This document shows positions 16,031 through 24,510 of a DNA stretch of 64,000 nt, in pieces. A model generated the notes under the pieces. It was not told the DNA's origin. It did not search any database and worked only from the letters and a program-made list of their open reading frames with translations. The stretch is taken from assembly GCF_019097855.1 (NCBI RefSeq), contig NZ_JAHRGL010000016.1, forward strand, positions 1-64,000, given 5' to 3'. How positions within the stretch are numbered: the stretch's first letter is position 1; every line of letters starts with the position of its first letter. Origin of the DNA: Geopseudomonas aromaticivorans. Its GTDB lineage: Bacteria > Pseudomonadota > Gammaproteobacteria > Pseudomonadales > Pseudomonadaceae. The position numbers and the translations under genes were made by a program.

Positions 16031-17425
16031 GTGAACGATCAGAACCTGATTGCCCGCTGTCCAGCCATGAGCGTGCGCGATGTGCTGGATGCCGATGGCG
16101 ACATCGACGCCCAACCGGAAACCTACCGGACCGAGTCGTACCGTTTTCTCGGTGACGAGGATCTGCCCTACGAGCGCTACACCAGTCCGGCATTCTTCCA
16201 GCGCGAGATGGACTGCATGTGGCCCCGCGTCTGGCAGTGGGCCTGCCGCGAGGAGCACATCCCGGAGCCGGGCGACTACTACGTCTACGACATCGGCCCC
16301 TATTCGCTGATCGTCACGCGCATGCAGGACGGCGGCATCAAGGCCTTCTTCAACTCCTGCCTGCACCGTGGCACCAAGCTCAAGCCGTCGGGGACCCAGG
16401 GGCGCAGCCGGGAGCTGTCCTGTCCGTTCCACGGCTGGACCTGGGCGCTGGATGGCTCGCTGGCCAAGCTGCCCTGCCAGTGGGATTTCCCTCATGTCGA
16501 CAAGGAGAAATTCAGCCTGCCGGAGGCGCGAGTCGGCACCTGGGGCGGCTTCGTGTTCGTCAACATGGACCCGGACGCCATGCCGCTTGAGGAGTATCTG
16601 GCGCCGCTGCCGGAACATGCGCGCAGCGCGGCCTTCGCGGAGCGTTACATCTCCGTGCATGTGGAGAAGGAGTTGCCGTGCAACTGGAAGGTGGCGCAGG
16701 AGGCCTTCATGGAGGCCTATCACCTGCTGGCCACCCATCCGCAGCTGCTGATTTCCAGCGGTGACATCAACACCCAGTACGACATCTATAGCGACTACGT
16801 GAACCGCCACATCAGTCTGGTGGGCGTGGCCAGTCCCAACCTGAGCGAGCCGGTGGCGCAGCAGGACATCCTCGATGCCATGGTGCTGGGCGACCGCGAG
16901 GCAGTGGGCGAGCGTCTCGAGGTGCCGCCCGGCGACAATGCCCGGCGAGTGATGGCGCAGTACTTCAAGGACTTGGTGCGGGAAACCTGCGGGCTCGACA
17001 TGGACGGCCGCAGCACCTCGGAAATGATCGACACGGTGGAGTATCTGGTGTTTCCCAACTCCTGCTTCTTCCTTGCCTTGTCCTTCCCGGTGTTCTTCCG
17101 CTTCCGCCCGCTGGGCATGGACCCGAACCGGGCGCTGTTCGACCTGATGATCATGCCGACGGTGCCCCGCTCCGGCGAGCGCCCCGAGCCGGCGGAACCC
17201 TTCCGCCTGAAGGCCGAGGAGTCGTACACCACCGCGCCCGGTATCGACCAGGCGCTGGGCCACGTGTTCGACCAGGACACCGGCAACATGGAGGCCCAGC
17301 AGCAGGGTTTCCTCACCTCGCGCAAGAAGGGCGCGACGCTGGGCAACTACCAGGAGGTGCGCATCCGCCACCTGCACCAGACGCTGGACAAGTTCCTGGC
17401 CATGCCGCCGTTCGAGAGCCAGTGA
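16031..17425 (+). CDS. Rieske oxygenase alpha subunit (GTG start)
   Basis: A 464-residue alpha subunit. The Rieske ligands are Cys110-x-His112 (CLHRG) and Cys131-x2-His134 (CPFHGW); iron ligands His231 and His236 lie in EAFMEAYHLLATHP. It belongs to the same subfamily as those at 8371 and 11589 but lacks their GEARCPG N-terminal stretch. The start is most likely the GTG at 16031, which follows GAAGAGGA and the CA motif. An earlier in-frame start would translate the CA motif itself and has no ribosome-binding site. It is followed after 35 bp by a TIM-barrel gene. Confidence 0.9.
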   Translation: MNDQNLIARCPAMSVRDVLDADGDIDAQPETYRTESYRFLGDEDLPYERYTSPAFFQREMDCMWPRVWQWACREEHIPEPGDYYVYDIGPYSLIVTRMQDGGIKAFFNSCLHRGTKLKPSGTQGRSRELSCPFHGWTWALDGSLAKLPCQWDFPHVDKEKFSLPEARVGTWGGFVFVNMDPDAMPLEEYLAPLPEHARSAAFAERYISVHVEKELPCNWKVAQEAFMEAYHLLATHPQLLISSGDINTQYDIYSDYVNRHISLVGVASPNLSEPVAQQDILDAMVLGDREAVGERLEVPPGDNARRVMAQYFKDLVRETCGLDMDGRSTSEMIDTVEYLVFPNSCFFLALSFPVFFRFRPLGMDPNRALFDLMIMPTVPRSGERPEPAEPFRLKAEESYTTAPGIDQALGHVFDQDTGNMEAQQQGFLTSRKKGATLGNYQEVRIRHLHQTLDKFLAMPPFESQ

Positions 17426-17460
17426 GCACGGACGCCGAACGCTATCGGAAGGAGGGGAAA

Positions 17461-18330
17461 ATGAAGCAATCACCAAGACTGCTGGCGTCCTGCTGGACGC
17501 TGGCCGGCGACGTGGTGCCGCTGGCCGGGAGCATGGTCAGTCCGCGGGATTTCCGCGCGCGCGCCGAGGCGGCGGGCAGGGCCGGTTATGTGGGCATGGG
17601 GCTGTACGTCGACGACCTCATTGCGGTGCGCCAGCGCTACGACGACGCACAGATCCGCCAGATCCTGGCCGACAACGGCCTGCGCTATCTGGAGCTCGAG
17701 GTGCTGATGGACTGGTTCGCCGACGGCGAGAGGCGCGCGGCCTCCGACCGGACCCGCCGGCTGCTGCTGGATGTCGCGCAGCGGCTCGGCGCCCACCACA
17801 TCAAGGTGGTCGGTGACATGAGCGGCGATGACTGGCCGCTGGAGCGCATGGCCGAGAGTTTCCGCGGGCTTTGCCGCGAGGCCGCCGCGGTCGGCGTGCA
17901 GATCGTCATCGAGATCATGCCCACCTCCAACATCCGCGACCTGCCGACGGCCATCGCCATCGCCGCGGCGGCAGAGGAGGGCAATGGTGGTCTGCTGCTG
18001 GACATCTGGCACTTCGCCCGGGGTGGCATCCCCTTCGAGGACATCGCCAGCATTCCGCCTCGGCTGATCAAGCACATCGAGCTGGACGACGCGGATCGGG
18101 AGCAGATCGGCACCCTGCTGGAGGACCAGATCTTCCGCCGGCGCCTGCCCGGCGAGGGCGCCCTTGATGTACCGCGCTTTCTCCGCTGCGTCCAAGCGAC
18201 GGGCTACGATGGCCTGTACGGCATCGAGATCGTCTCCGATGCGCAGCGTGCCCTGCCATTGGAGCAGGCCGCGCGCCTGCCCGTCGAGACGACGCTCCGG
18301 CAGTTCGACCTGGTGCATGCCGGACGGTGA
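17461..18330 (+). CDS. TIM-barrel sugar-phosphate isomerase/epimerase-like protein
   Basis: A 289-residue xylose-isomerase-like barrel. Candidate metal-binding residues are the Glu of LRYLELEVLMDW, His in AHHIKVVGDM, Glu in QIVIEIMPT, Asp-x2-His in LLLDIWHFARGG, His-x-Glu in IKHIELDDAD and the C-terminal Glu of LYGIEIVSD. The set is complete, so the enzyme is probably active, as an isomerase, epimerase or hydrolase of a hydroxy-keto intermediate. The ATG at 17461 has a strong AAGGAGGGG site; the frame opens slightly earlier without one. It ends the 14.5-18.3 kb block. Confidence 0.8.
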   Translation: MKQSPRLLASCWTLAGDVVPLAGSMVSPRDFRARAEAAGRAGYVGMGLYVDDLIAVRQRYDDAQIRQILADNGLRYLELEVLMDWFADGERRAASDRTRRLLLDVAQRLGAHHIKVVGDMSGDDWPLERMAESFRGLCREAAAVGVQIVIEIMPTSNIRDLPTAIAIAAAAEEGNGGLLLDIWHFARGGIPFEDIASIPPRLIKHIELDDADREQIGTLLEDQIFRRRLPGEGALDVPRFLRCVQATGYDGLYGIEIVSDAQRALPLEQAARLPVETTLRQFDLVHAGR

Positions 18331-18346
18331 CTGAGGACTCGGCCCG

Positions 18347-18376
18347 ATGGACCAGCGGCTGCGGCTTGTGGTCCAT
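18347..18376 (+). terminator. Hairpin after the TIM-barrel gene
   Basis: Perfect arms ATGGACCA / TGGTCCAT with a 14-nt loop and partial GGCC pairing outside, 17 bp after the stop. There is no U-tract. Confidence 0.45.
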
Positions 18377-18555
18377 TTGGCCCGCAAGTCGCCAACCCGG
18401 AACAACGCATTCTCCACTGCCGCCTACGGCGGATTCACGCCGGATGGGGCAGCGCAGCGGCTGGGCGTCTTAAGCCGCCCGTCGCGGCACGTTGTGCATC
18501 CCAAAAATCGTCAATGAATCCCTTGAAAGAAGCGGAGGCACTGGTTATTTTAAAT

Positions 18556-18577
18556 AAAAACGTACATGTTGGTTTTT
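18556..18577. promoter_or_regulatory. Inverted-repeat operator
   Basis: AAAAAC on the left and GGTTTTT on the right at the same spacing as the site at 3920, inside an AT-rich patch (AAATAAAAA...TTTTTAAAT) that may also hold the promoter. Confidence 0.6.
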
Positions 18578-18583
18578 AAATAT

Positions 18584-18591
18584 AACAATAA
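18584..18591 (+). promoter_or_regulatory. CA motif before a short leader ORF
   Basis: AACAATAA (AANAAYAA) followed by CGACGAG, 15 nt before the ATG at 18607. Confidence 0.4.
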
Positions 18592-18606
18592 CGACGAGCC
18601 GAATTC

Positions 18607-18696
18607 ATGACCTTCCCGTCCGTGGCCTCAACACGCTCTTCCATGCTCCAGCCAGAGGCGCCGCCATCGCGGCCGAATCACCGGGTCACCCGTTGA
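18607..18696 (+). CDS. Possible 29-residue leader peptide
   Basis: A short ORF (MTFPSVASTRSSML...) lies between the operator and the reductase gene at 18779. It has its own CA motif and a weak GACGAG ribosome-binding site about 10 bp upstream, which is the leader layout of real genes in this window. The peptide has no recognisable domain, and it could equally be the remnant of a lost gene. Translation is uncertain. Confidence 0.25.
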   Translation: MTFPSVASTRSSMLQPEAPPSRPNHRVTR

Positions 18697-18754
18697 CTGA
18701 CTCCGGCGCCTTGCGCTGCCCGGGCTCGGCCAGCTACTGCCTATAGCGAATGAC

Positions 18755-18765
18755 AACAACAAGAA
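18755..18765 (+). promoter_or_regulatory. Hfq/Crc-type CA motif
   Basis: AACAACAAGAA is an exact AANAAYAANAA match that overlaps the AAGGAG ribosome-binding site of the gene at 18779. Confidence 0.65.
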
Positions 18766-18778
18766 GGAGCGAGAGAGC

Positions 18779-19879
18779 ATGCCCGAATTACGCAATCGCA
18801 GCTGGATTCTGCAGAAGCGCCCCGAGGGTCTGGTGACCCTGGCCGATATCGAGCTGCGCGAGGAGCCGCTGCGCCCGCTGCAGGCCGGTGAGGTGCTGAT
18901 CCGCAACCACTATCTGTCCATCGACCCGGCCATCCGCGACTGGATGTCCGAGCGGCCGAGTTACCTGCCTTCGATTCCCCTGGGCGAGGTGGTGCGCAGC
19001 ACCAGCCTCGGCGAGGTGATCGACAGCCGCCATCCGGCATTCAAGGCCGGCGACCTGGCCGTCGGCGTCAACGGCTGGGAGGACTACTCCATCGCCAGGG
19101 GCGAGCAGCTGATGCCTGTGCAGCCCATGCCCGGCGAGGCGGAGCAGTACTTTCTCAGCATCTACGGCGCGGTGGGCCTGACCGCCTACTTCGGCTTTCT
19201 GGAGAAGGGGCGGCCGCAGCCAGGCGAGACCGTGCTGGTCAGCGCTGCTGGTGGCGCGGTGGGTTCCCTGGTGGGGCAGATCGCCAGGCTCAAGGGCTGC
19301 CGCGCCGTGGGCCTCGCCGGCTCCGAGGAAAAGTGCCGCTGGATCGTCGACGAGCTGGGCTTCGATGCGGCGATCAACTACCGCACCAGCGCCAATCTTG
19401 AGGAGGCCATTCGCGAGGCCTGTCCGGAGGGTGTGGACGTCTACTTCGACAACGTCGGCGGCGAGGTGCTGGACGCCACGCTGATGAACCTCAACAAGAA
19501 CGCCCGCATCGTTTTCTGCGGCGCCATCTCGGGCTACAACAGCCAGCAGCCCGTGCCGGGGCCGTACAACTTCTGGCAGATCCTCGCCCGCACGGTGACG
19601 CTGGAAGGTTTTCTCGTCTCGGACTACTTCGAGCGCTTCCCCGAGGCCATCGCCCAGGTCCGCCAGTGGCTGGCGGAGGGCAAGATCACGTTCCGCGAGC
19701 AGGTCGTCGACGGCCTGGAGCACTGCCTGGACACCTTCAATCTGCTGTTCGAGGGCGCCAACACCGGCAAGCTGATCGTCAGGCTCGCCCCGACGGCTGA
19801 GGCCGGGGTGCGCGGCAATTCGCTGAGTCATGCAACCGAGGCGTCCGTATCGGCCGCTGTACTGGAGGAGACACGATGA
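18779..19879 (+). CDS. Medium-chain NADPH-dependent enone/ketone reductase (curcumin-reductase-like)
   Basis: A 366-residue zinc-free medium-chain dehydrogenase of the leukotriene-B4-dehydrogenase/curcumin-reductase group. Hallmarks are the N-terminal RSWILQKRPEG, YLSIDPAIRDWM, GAVGLTAYFGFLEKG, the nucleotide-binding VSAAGGAVGSLVGQIA and VDVYFDNVGGEVLD. These enzymes reduce the C=C bond of alpha,beta-unsaturated ketones with NADPH, so it could saturate a ring enone. A C-terminal extension of about 20 residues follows the usual IVRLAP end. Its last codons overlap the next gene by 4 bp (ATGA). Confidence 0.87.
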   Translation: MPELRNRSWILQKRPEGLVTLADIELREEPLRPLQAGEVLIRNHYLSIDPAIRDWMSERPSYLPSIPLGEVVRSTSLGEVIDSRHPAFKAGDLAVGVNGWEDYSIARGEQLMPVQPMPGEAEQYFLSIYGAVGLTAYFGFLEKGRPQPGETVLVSAAGGAVGSLVGQIARLKGCRAVGLAGSEEKCRWIVDELGFDAAINYRTSANLEEAIREACPEGVDVYFDNVGGEVLDATLMNLNKNARIVFCGAISGYNSQQPVPGPYNFWQILARTVTLEGFLVSDYFERFPEAIAQVRQWLAEGKITFREQVVDGLEHCLDTFNLLFEGANTGKLIVRLAPTAEAGVRGNSLSHATEASVSAAVLEETR

Positions 19880-20409
19880 GCACGCTGAAAAACGCACTGT
19901 CCGGGCTGGGCACGATCATGCAGCTGGCATGGGTGCCGAAGGATTTCGATGCGGCACTGCGCTACTGGACCGAGACCATGGGCGTCGGCCCGTTCTTCCA
20001 CCTCAAGCATATCCAGACCGAGGCCACGCATTACCGCGGCCAGCCGATCGATCTGGATTTCTCGGTGGCGATCGCCTACTGGGGCGACATGCAGATCGAG
20101 CTGATCCAGCAGCACAACGACGCGCCCTCGATCTACAAGACCTGGCTCGATGCCGGCCGTGAGGGCATGCATCACGTCTGCCTGATGGTGGACAGCATGG
20201 AGCAGGCGCGCGCTACCTGCCGCGCAGCGGGGGCGCAGGTGATGCAGGAGGTCTGGTTGCCGGGCGGGGGCGAGGCGATCTACGTGGACGGCGGCGGCGG
20301 GCTGATCGAACTGATCGATTTCCCCAAGGAAAACTACGCCTTCTTCGACCTGATGAAGAGCGCGGCGGCGCAATGGGATGGCTCCAATCCGCTCCGCGTC
20401 GTCGATTGA
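19876..20409 (+). CDS. VOC/glyoxalase-fold protein
   Basis: A 177-residue VOC protein that starts inside the reductase gene through an ATGA overlap. Likely metal-site positions are Gln16 in IMQLAWVP, Glu in MQIELIQQH, His in GMHHVCLMV and Glu in GLIELIDFP; with Gln instead of His at the first, it resembles the subgroup acting on CoA or steroid-like substrates more than glyoxalase I. It could be an isomerase or a binding protein. It differs in length and sequence from the VOC protein at 1938. Confidence 0.78.
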   Translation: MSTLKNALSGLGTIMQLAWVPKDFDAALRYWTETMGVGPFFHLKHIQTEATHYRGQPIDLDFSVAIAYWGDMQIELIQQHNDAPSIYKTWLDAGREGMHHVCLMVDSMEQARATCRAAGAQVMQEVWLPGGGEAIYVDGGGGLIELIDFPKENYAFFDLMKSAAAQWDGSNPLRVVD

Positions 20410-20550
20410 TCGACGGCGGCAAGGGCACTGAGTGGGTCCCGTGGGCGTCTCCGGGGAGTCTTGCGATCGCTCCGGTGTGCCCCGCAAACAAGGTTTCACC
20501 GTGGTAAGTGTCAGGCAGGCGCCGGAGCAAGGCGTTGCTCGACACGCATA

Positions 20551-20561
20551 AATAACAAAAA
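20551..20561 (+). promoter_or_regulatory. Hfq/Crc-type CA motif
   Basis: AATAACAAAAA is an exact AANAAYAANAA match, 3 nt before the AGGAG ribosome-binding site of the DUF1329 gene at 20578. Confidence 0.6.
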
Positions 20562-20577
20562 CCAGGAGTAGCACCAC

Positions 20578-21954
20578 ATGAAGCAATTGATGCGTAATGT
20601 CGTGGCAATCGCCGTGGCCGGAGGCTGTGCGGCCTTGGCTCAGGCCGCAGCGACCCCGGAGCAGATCAGCCAGATCGGCAAGACTTACACGCCCTGGGGG
20701 GCGGAGCAGGCGGGCAATGCCGACGGCAGCATCCCGGCCTATACCGGCCCGATCAAGCCGCCAGCCAGCTACGACCCGAAGAACCCAGGTATCCGCCCCG
20801 ATCCGTTCGCCAATGAGAAGCCGCTGTTTTCCATCTCCGGGCAGAATCTGACCCAGTACGCGGACAAGCTCACCGAGGGCATGCAGGCCTTGCTGCGCAA
20901 GTACCCGACCTTCCGCATGGACATCTATCCGTCCCACCGCACGGCGGCCTATCCCGAATACTTCCAGCAAAACGCCATCAAGAACGCCAGCGCATGCAAG
21001 ACCAAGAATGACGAGCTGGGCCTTGAGGGCTGCTACGGCGGAACCCCGTTCCCGTTCCCGAAGACCGGCAATGAGGTCATGTGGAACCGCTTGCTGAAGT
21101 TCGACCAGTTTGCCTTTGAAACCCGCGCCTTCACCACCAGCCTGGTCGATACGCGCGGCACTCGCACGGTCACTGGCGTGTCGAGCATGCAGATCCAGTA
21201 TCCGATCTTCGATCCCCAGCGTACCGGGCCGATCGGCGACAAGGATATCTACGAGATGCTGCGCGTCGACTTCCTCGACCCGGCGCGCAAGAACGGCGAG
21301 AAGATCGTCGTGCACGACTCCATCGACATGGTGGATCAAGGTCGCCGCGCCTGGCAGTACCTGCCCGGACAACGCCGCGTCAAGCTGGCGCCCGACATTG
21401 CCTATGACACGCCGAGCCCAACCAGCGGTGGTGTGACAACGACCGATGAGCTGGCGATCTTCTACGGGGCGCTGGATCGCTACAACTTCAAGCTGCACGG
21501 CAAGAAGGAGATGTACATCCCCTACAACACCTACAAGATCCGCGACCCGAACGTGTGCCCCGATACGCTGGGCGAAGGCACCAAGAACCACCTGAATCCG
21601 GACTGCATGCGCTGGGAACTGCACCGGGTCTGGGTCGTCGAGGCGACGCTGAAGGAAGGCCAGCGCCATATCTATCCGCGCCGCATGATCTATCTGGACG
21701 AGGATCTGTACAGCGTGGGCATCAGCGACAACTTCGACCGCGCCGGACAGATCTACCGGGTTAACCATAGCCTGCCGATCACCTTCTACGAGGGTACCGG
21801 CCACATGACCGACGAGGCGGTCACCCATGATCTGGCCACCGGTGCCTACCACCGTCAGCAGAACGCGACCATGGGCGGCGGCTGGGTGGTGACTGCACCG
21901 CGTCCCGACAACTACTTCAGTCCTGCCGCCATGACTGGCGGCGGCATCCGCTAA
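20578..21954 (+). CDS. DUF1329 periplasmic/outer-membrane-associated protein
   Basis: A 458-residue DUF1329 protein with a Sec signal (MKQLMRNVVAIAVAGGCAAL, cleavage near AQAAA). It is strongly similar to the paralogue at 6277: NADGSIPAYTGPIKPPASYD, GIRPDPFANEKPLFS, FRMDIYPSHRT, YDTPSPTSGGV and KKEMYIPYNTYK. Like it, this protein probably handles a hydrophobic substrate in the periplasm. No DUF1302 gene is adjacent, so it may use the one at 48754. A strong hairpin follows the stop. Confidence 0.87.
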   Translation: MKQLMRNVVAIAVAGGCAALAQAAATPEQISQIGKTYTPWGAEQAGNADGSIPAYTGPIKPPASYDPKNPGIRPDPFANEKPLFSISGQNLTQYADKLTEGMQALLRKYPTFRMDIYPSHRTAAYPEYFQQNAIKNASACKTKNDELGLEGCYGGTPFPFPKTGNEVMWNRLLKFDQFAFETRAFTTSLVDTRGTRTVTGVSSMQIQYPIFDPQRTGPIGDKDIYEMLRVDFLDPARKNGEKIVVHDSIDMVDQGRRAWQYLPGQRRVKLAPDIAYDTPSPTSGGVTTTDELAIFYGALDRYNFKLHGKKEMYIPYNTYKIRDPNVCPDTLGEGTKNHLNPDCMRWELHRVWVVEATLKEGQRHIYPRRMIYLDEDLYSVGISDNFDRAGQIYRVNHSLPITFYEGTGHMTDEAVTHDLATGAYHRQQNATMGGGWVVTAPRPDNYFSPAAMTGGGIR

Positions 21955-21986
21955 CGCGCGCGAGCCGTTTGGCCGCTGTGGTCTGC

Positions 21987-22012
21987 GCACCGCACGGAGT
22001 CCCGTGCGGTGC
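21987..22012 (+). terminator. Strong hairpin after the DUF1329 gene
   Basis: Perfect 11-bp arms GCACCGCACGG / CCGTGCGGTGC with an AGTC loop. An A-rich run, not a U-tract, follows. Confidence 0.6.
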
Positions 22013-22044
22013 CGATCAAACAAAACAATGACAAGAGGCTGGTT

Positions 22045-22863
22045 ATGCAAACCTCCAACAAGCTGGCAGGCAAGGTTGCGGTGGTACTCGGCGCGGCCGG
22101 GCGCGACAACATGGGGCAGGTCATCGCCCGTCGCTTTCGGGATGAAGGCGCCACGGTGATCGTCGCCGGCCGCCACGGCGACGAGCTGGCGCGCCTGGCT
22201 GACGAGATCGGCGGCTATCCCAAGACCTGCGACATCACCGATCGGCAGCAGGTATTCGACCTGTTCGCCTTTGCCAGGGACAAGGGCGGGCGCGTGGATA
22301 TCGCGGTCAACGCCACGGGCTGGGGCCTGCTCCGCCCGTTCCTGGAAACCAGTGCGGATGAGCTGCGGCGGATGAGCGAGCTGCAGTTCGTCGGCCCCTT
22401 CCAGTTCTGCCAGGCCGCCGTCGAAGCGATGGAGCAGGGTGGCTCGATCATCCAGATCAGCTCGGCGACCGCCACCATCATGTTCCACGATCACGCGGCC
22501 TACATGGGCACCAAGGCGGGCACTGACCACGTGATCCGTTGCGTGGCCAACGAGTTCGGCGAGCGCGGCATTCGCGCCAACTCCATCTCGCCGGGGGTTA
22601 CCGACACGCCGATGACCGCCGCCGCCAAGGAAGTGCCGGGACTGTTCGAGGCCTTCGTCGCGGGGTATCCGCTGCAGCGGATCGGCACTAGCGAAGACAT
22701 CGCCGCCGCCGCCGTCTGGCTGGCCAGCGACGAATGCTTCATGACCGGGCAGAACCTGCAGGTCAACGGCGGGCTCACCCTGCGCCGCAACCCGATGAAG
22801 CACGAGATCGAGGCGTCCGTTCAGGCCGCCGCCCAGGCGCTTGCACAGGAGCAGACGGTATGA
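22045..22863 (+). CDS. SDR oxidoreductase
   Basis: A 272-residue SDR. The cofactor loop is the enoyl-reductase-like GAAGRDNMG (residues 16-24) instead of TGxxxGxG, NNAG is replaced by NATG, and the catalytic Tyr153-x3-Lys157 is intact (YMGTK). A C-terminal extension beyond the usual NGG end (residues 246-272) is helical and charged. The leader is A-rich (AAACAAAACAATG) but only a partial CA motif. Its stop overlaps the next start by ATGA. It may reduce a C=C or C=O bond. The unusual motifs mark it as a divergent family member. Confidence 0.83.
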   Translation: MQTSNKLAGKVAVVLGAAGRDNMGQVIARRFRDEGATVIVAGRHGDELARLADEIGGYPKTCDITDRQQVFDLFAFARDKGGRVDIAVNATGWGLLRPFLETSADELRRMSELQFVGPFQFCQAAVEAMEQGGSIIQISSATATIMFHDHAAYMGTKAGTDHVIRCVANEFGERGIRANSISPGVTDTPMTAAAKEVPGLFEAFVAGYPLQRIGTSEDIAAAAVWLASDECFMTGQNLQVNGGLTLRRNPMKHEIEASVQAAAQALAQEQTV

Positions 22864-23333
22864 GCCCGACCAATACCCAACAGATCACCACCAGTCACGA
22901 ATTCGATGCTCCCGCTGACGTGCTCTGGGCGCTGCTGGAGGATTTCGCCCAGATCGAGCGCTGGTGGCCGCGGGACGAGCCGGCGGTAAGCATTCAGCGC
23001 GTCGAACTGGAGGGGGAGGGCATCGGCCTGATTCGCCACATCTACAACCATGGCTTTCCCGCCCCGGTCAGTGAGCGCCTGGACTTCCAGGACCCGGACA
23101 ACTTGGTCTATCGGCTTTCCATCGTCGGCGAGCGTCCTGCCGGCCTGCTCAGCTACCAGGCCACCGGGCGCATCGAGCGCCTGCCTGGGGAGCGCTCGCA
23201 GCTGCACTACTGCGGCGAGTTCACCACTGAACCCGGCCGCGAGGCGGAGGCTGAGGCCTTCCTCAGAGGGGCCTACGCCCTGATGTTCAAGGGCTTGGCC
23301 CAGACCTCGGCACGGGAGACAGCCGTCAGCTGA
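22860..23333 (+). CDS. SRPBCC (START/polyketide-cyclase-like) protein
   Basis: A 157-residue SRPBCC helix-grip protein: TTSHEFDAPADVLWALLEDF, WWPRDEPAV, GEGIGLIRHIYN, VSERLDFQDPDNLVYRLSI and a C-terminal helix AEAFLRGAYALMFKGL. The deep pocket of this fold binds hydrophobic ring compounds, and members act as carriers or cyclases. It is coupled to the SDR by an ATGA overlap and is the last gene before the next operator-controlled unit. A catalytic function cannot be assigned. Confidence 0.78.
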   Translation: MSPTNTQQITTSHEFDAPADVLWALLEDFAQIERWWPRDEPAVSIQRVELEGEGIGLIRHIYNHGFPAPVSERLDFQDPDNLVYRLSIVGERPAGLLSYQATGRIERLPGERSQLHYCGEFTTEPGREAEAEAFLRGAYALMFKGLAQTSARETAVS

Positions 23334-23426
23334 ACCCGTGGCAGAGGAGTCGTCGCGGGCCGCGCGGTGGATTGGCAGAAAAAAACAGCTTAGGGCTTGC
23401 TCAATCGTGGAGCCCTCTATATCTTT

Positions 23427-23448
23427 AAAAACAATCCTGTCGGTTTTA
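23427..23448. promoter_or_regulatory. Inverted-repeat operator
   Basis: AAAAACAATC and CGGTTTTAA at the standard spacing, 76 bp upstream of the E1alpha start at 23524. Confidence 0.6.
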
Positions 23449-23523
23449 AGCTGAATCCGTCAGCTACAGCCGCGGCCCCAGACACAACAAAGACAACAAA
23501 CAGCTCACCTGGGCGAGGTAACC

Positions 23524-24510
23524 ATGAAAGACCCCAAGACCCCCGATGCGGCGGTATTGCTGGAGATCTACCGCAAGGCCCATCTGATCAAGACCGCCGA
23601 TGACCGCTTCATCGAGCTGATCAAGGCCGGCCAGATCGCCTCTCCGTACTATTCGACGCGTGGCCAGGAGCTGATTCCGGCGGCGGTGTCGGTCAACCTG
23701 CGCGCTGACGACTACGTCATCACCACCTACCGCGGCATCCACGACCAACTGGCCAAGGGCATTCCGTTGCGCCCCTTCGTCGCCGAGTTCATGGGCCGGG
23801 CGACCGGCACCTGCAAGGGCAAGGGCGGGCCGATGCACATCACCCACCTGGCTTCCGGCCTTCCGGTGACCACCGGGGTGGTTGGCTCCGGTCTGCCGAT
23901 TGCCAACGGCCTGGCCTGGGCGGCGCAGCTGAAGAAAACCGGCCAGGTCACCGTGTGCAACTTCGGCGATGGCGCCAGCAACATCGGGGCCTTCCACGAG
24001 GCGCTCAACCTGGCCTCGGTGTGGAAGCTGCCGGTGGTGTTCGTCTGTCAGAACAACGGCTACGCCGAGCACACCAAGTACGAATACGGCACCGGCGCGC
24101 ATGCAATCGTCGATCGTGCCATCGGCTACGGCATGCACGGCATCCAGTGCAACGGCAACGACGCGGTGGAGATGTGGGGAGCTGCCCACGAGGCCATCGA
24201 GCGCGCCCGCAGCGGCCAGGGTCCGACCCTGATCGAAGCCAAGACCTTCCGCTTCCGTGGCCACCTGCTGGGCGATGACAGTCACTACATCGGCAAGGAA
24301 GAAATGGCCGCGGCCATCGCCGCCGACCCGATGCCGGCGCTGCGCGCCTGGCTGATTGAGCAGGGCCATGCCAGCGATCTGCACCTGGCGGACATCGAGA
24401 ACACCAACCGCGAACAATTCGAGGATGCCGTCCAGTTCGGTCTGGCCAGTCCTTACCCCGACGTTTCCGAGCTGCAGCTGGACGTCTATGCCGAGGAGGT
24501 CCGCGCATGA
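23524..24510 (+). CDS. Thiamine-diphosphate-dependent dehydrogenase E1 alpha subunit (acetoin/pyruvate type)
   Basis: A 328-residue E1alpha. The ThDP-binding motif spans GDG at 148-150 to NN at 177-178, with STRGQEL, TYRGIHDQLAKG and GKGGPMH typical of the AcoA/PdhA group. With E1beta it decarboxylates a 2-oxoacid or cleaves an acyloin or alpha-diketone and passes the acyl group to lipoamide. It heads a four-gene set with ATGA/TGATG couplings. An operator and a partly matching CA-rich leader (ACAACAAAGACAACAAA) precede it, with GAGG before the ATG. In this catabolic setting C-C cleavage of a ring-derived diketone is plausible. Confidence 0.9.
   Translation: MKDPKTPDAAVLLEIYRKAHLIKTADDRFIELIKAGQIASPYYSTRGQELIPAAVSVNLRADDYVITTYRGIHDQLAKGIPLRPFVAEFMGRATGTCKGKGGPMHITHLASGLPVTTGVVGSGLPIANGLAWAAQLKKTGQVTVCNFGDGASNIGAFHEALNLASVWKLPVVFVCQNNGYAEHTKYEYGTGAHAIVDRAIGYGMHGIQCNGNDAVEMWGAAHEAIERARSGQGPTLIEAKTFRFRGHLLGDDSHYIGKEEMAAAIAADPMPALRAWLIEQGHASDLHLADIENTNREQFEDAVQFGLASPYPDVSELQLDVYAEEVRA

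Larger units (their letters stand above)
18331..18778 (+). other. Non-coding leader and promoter region of the MDR operon
   Basis: This 448-bp stretch holds a hairpin (18347-18376), an operator (18556-18577), a CA motif (18584-18591), a possible 29-codon ORF (18607-18696) and a second CA motif (18755-18765). No larger gene is convincing. Confidence 0.6.

Noticed and set aside
19828-22803. Very long open frame on the minus strand (about 990 codons) and several others opposite the Rieske, DUF1329 and dmpN genes
   Set aside because: They lie antisense to well-supported genes with clear motifs. High GC content removes stop codons from the antisense strand, and no domain pattern appears in them.
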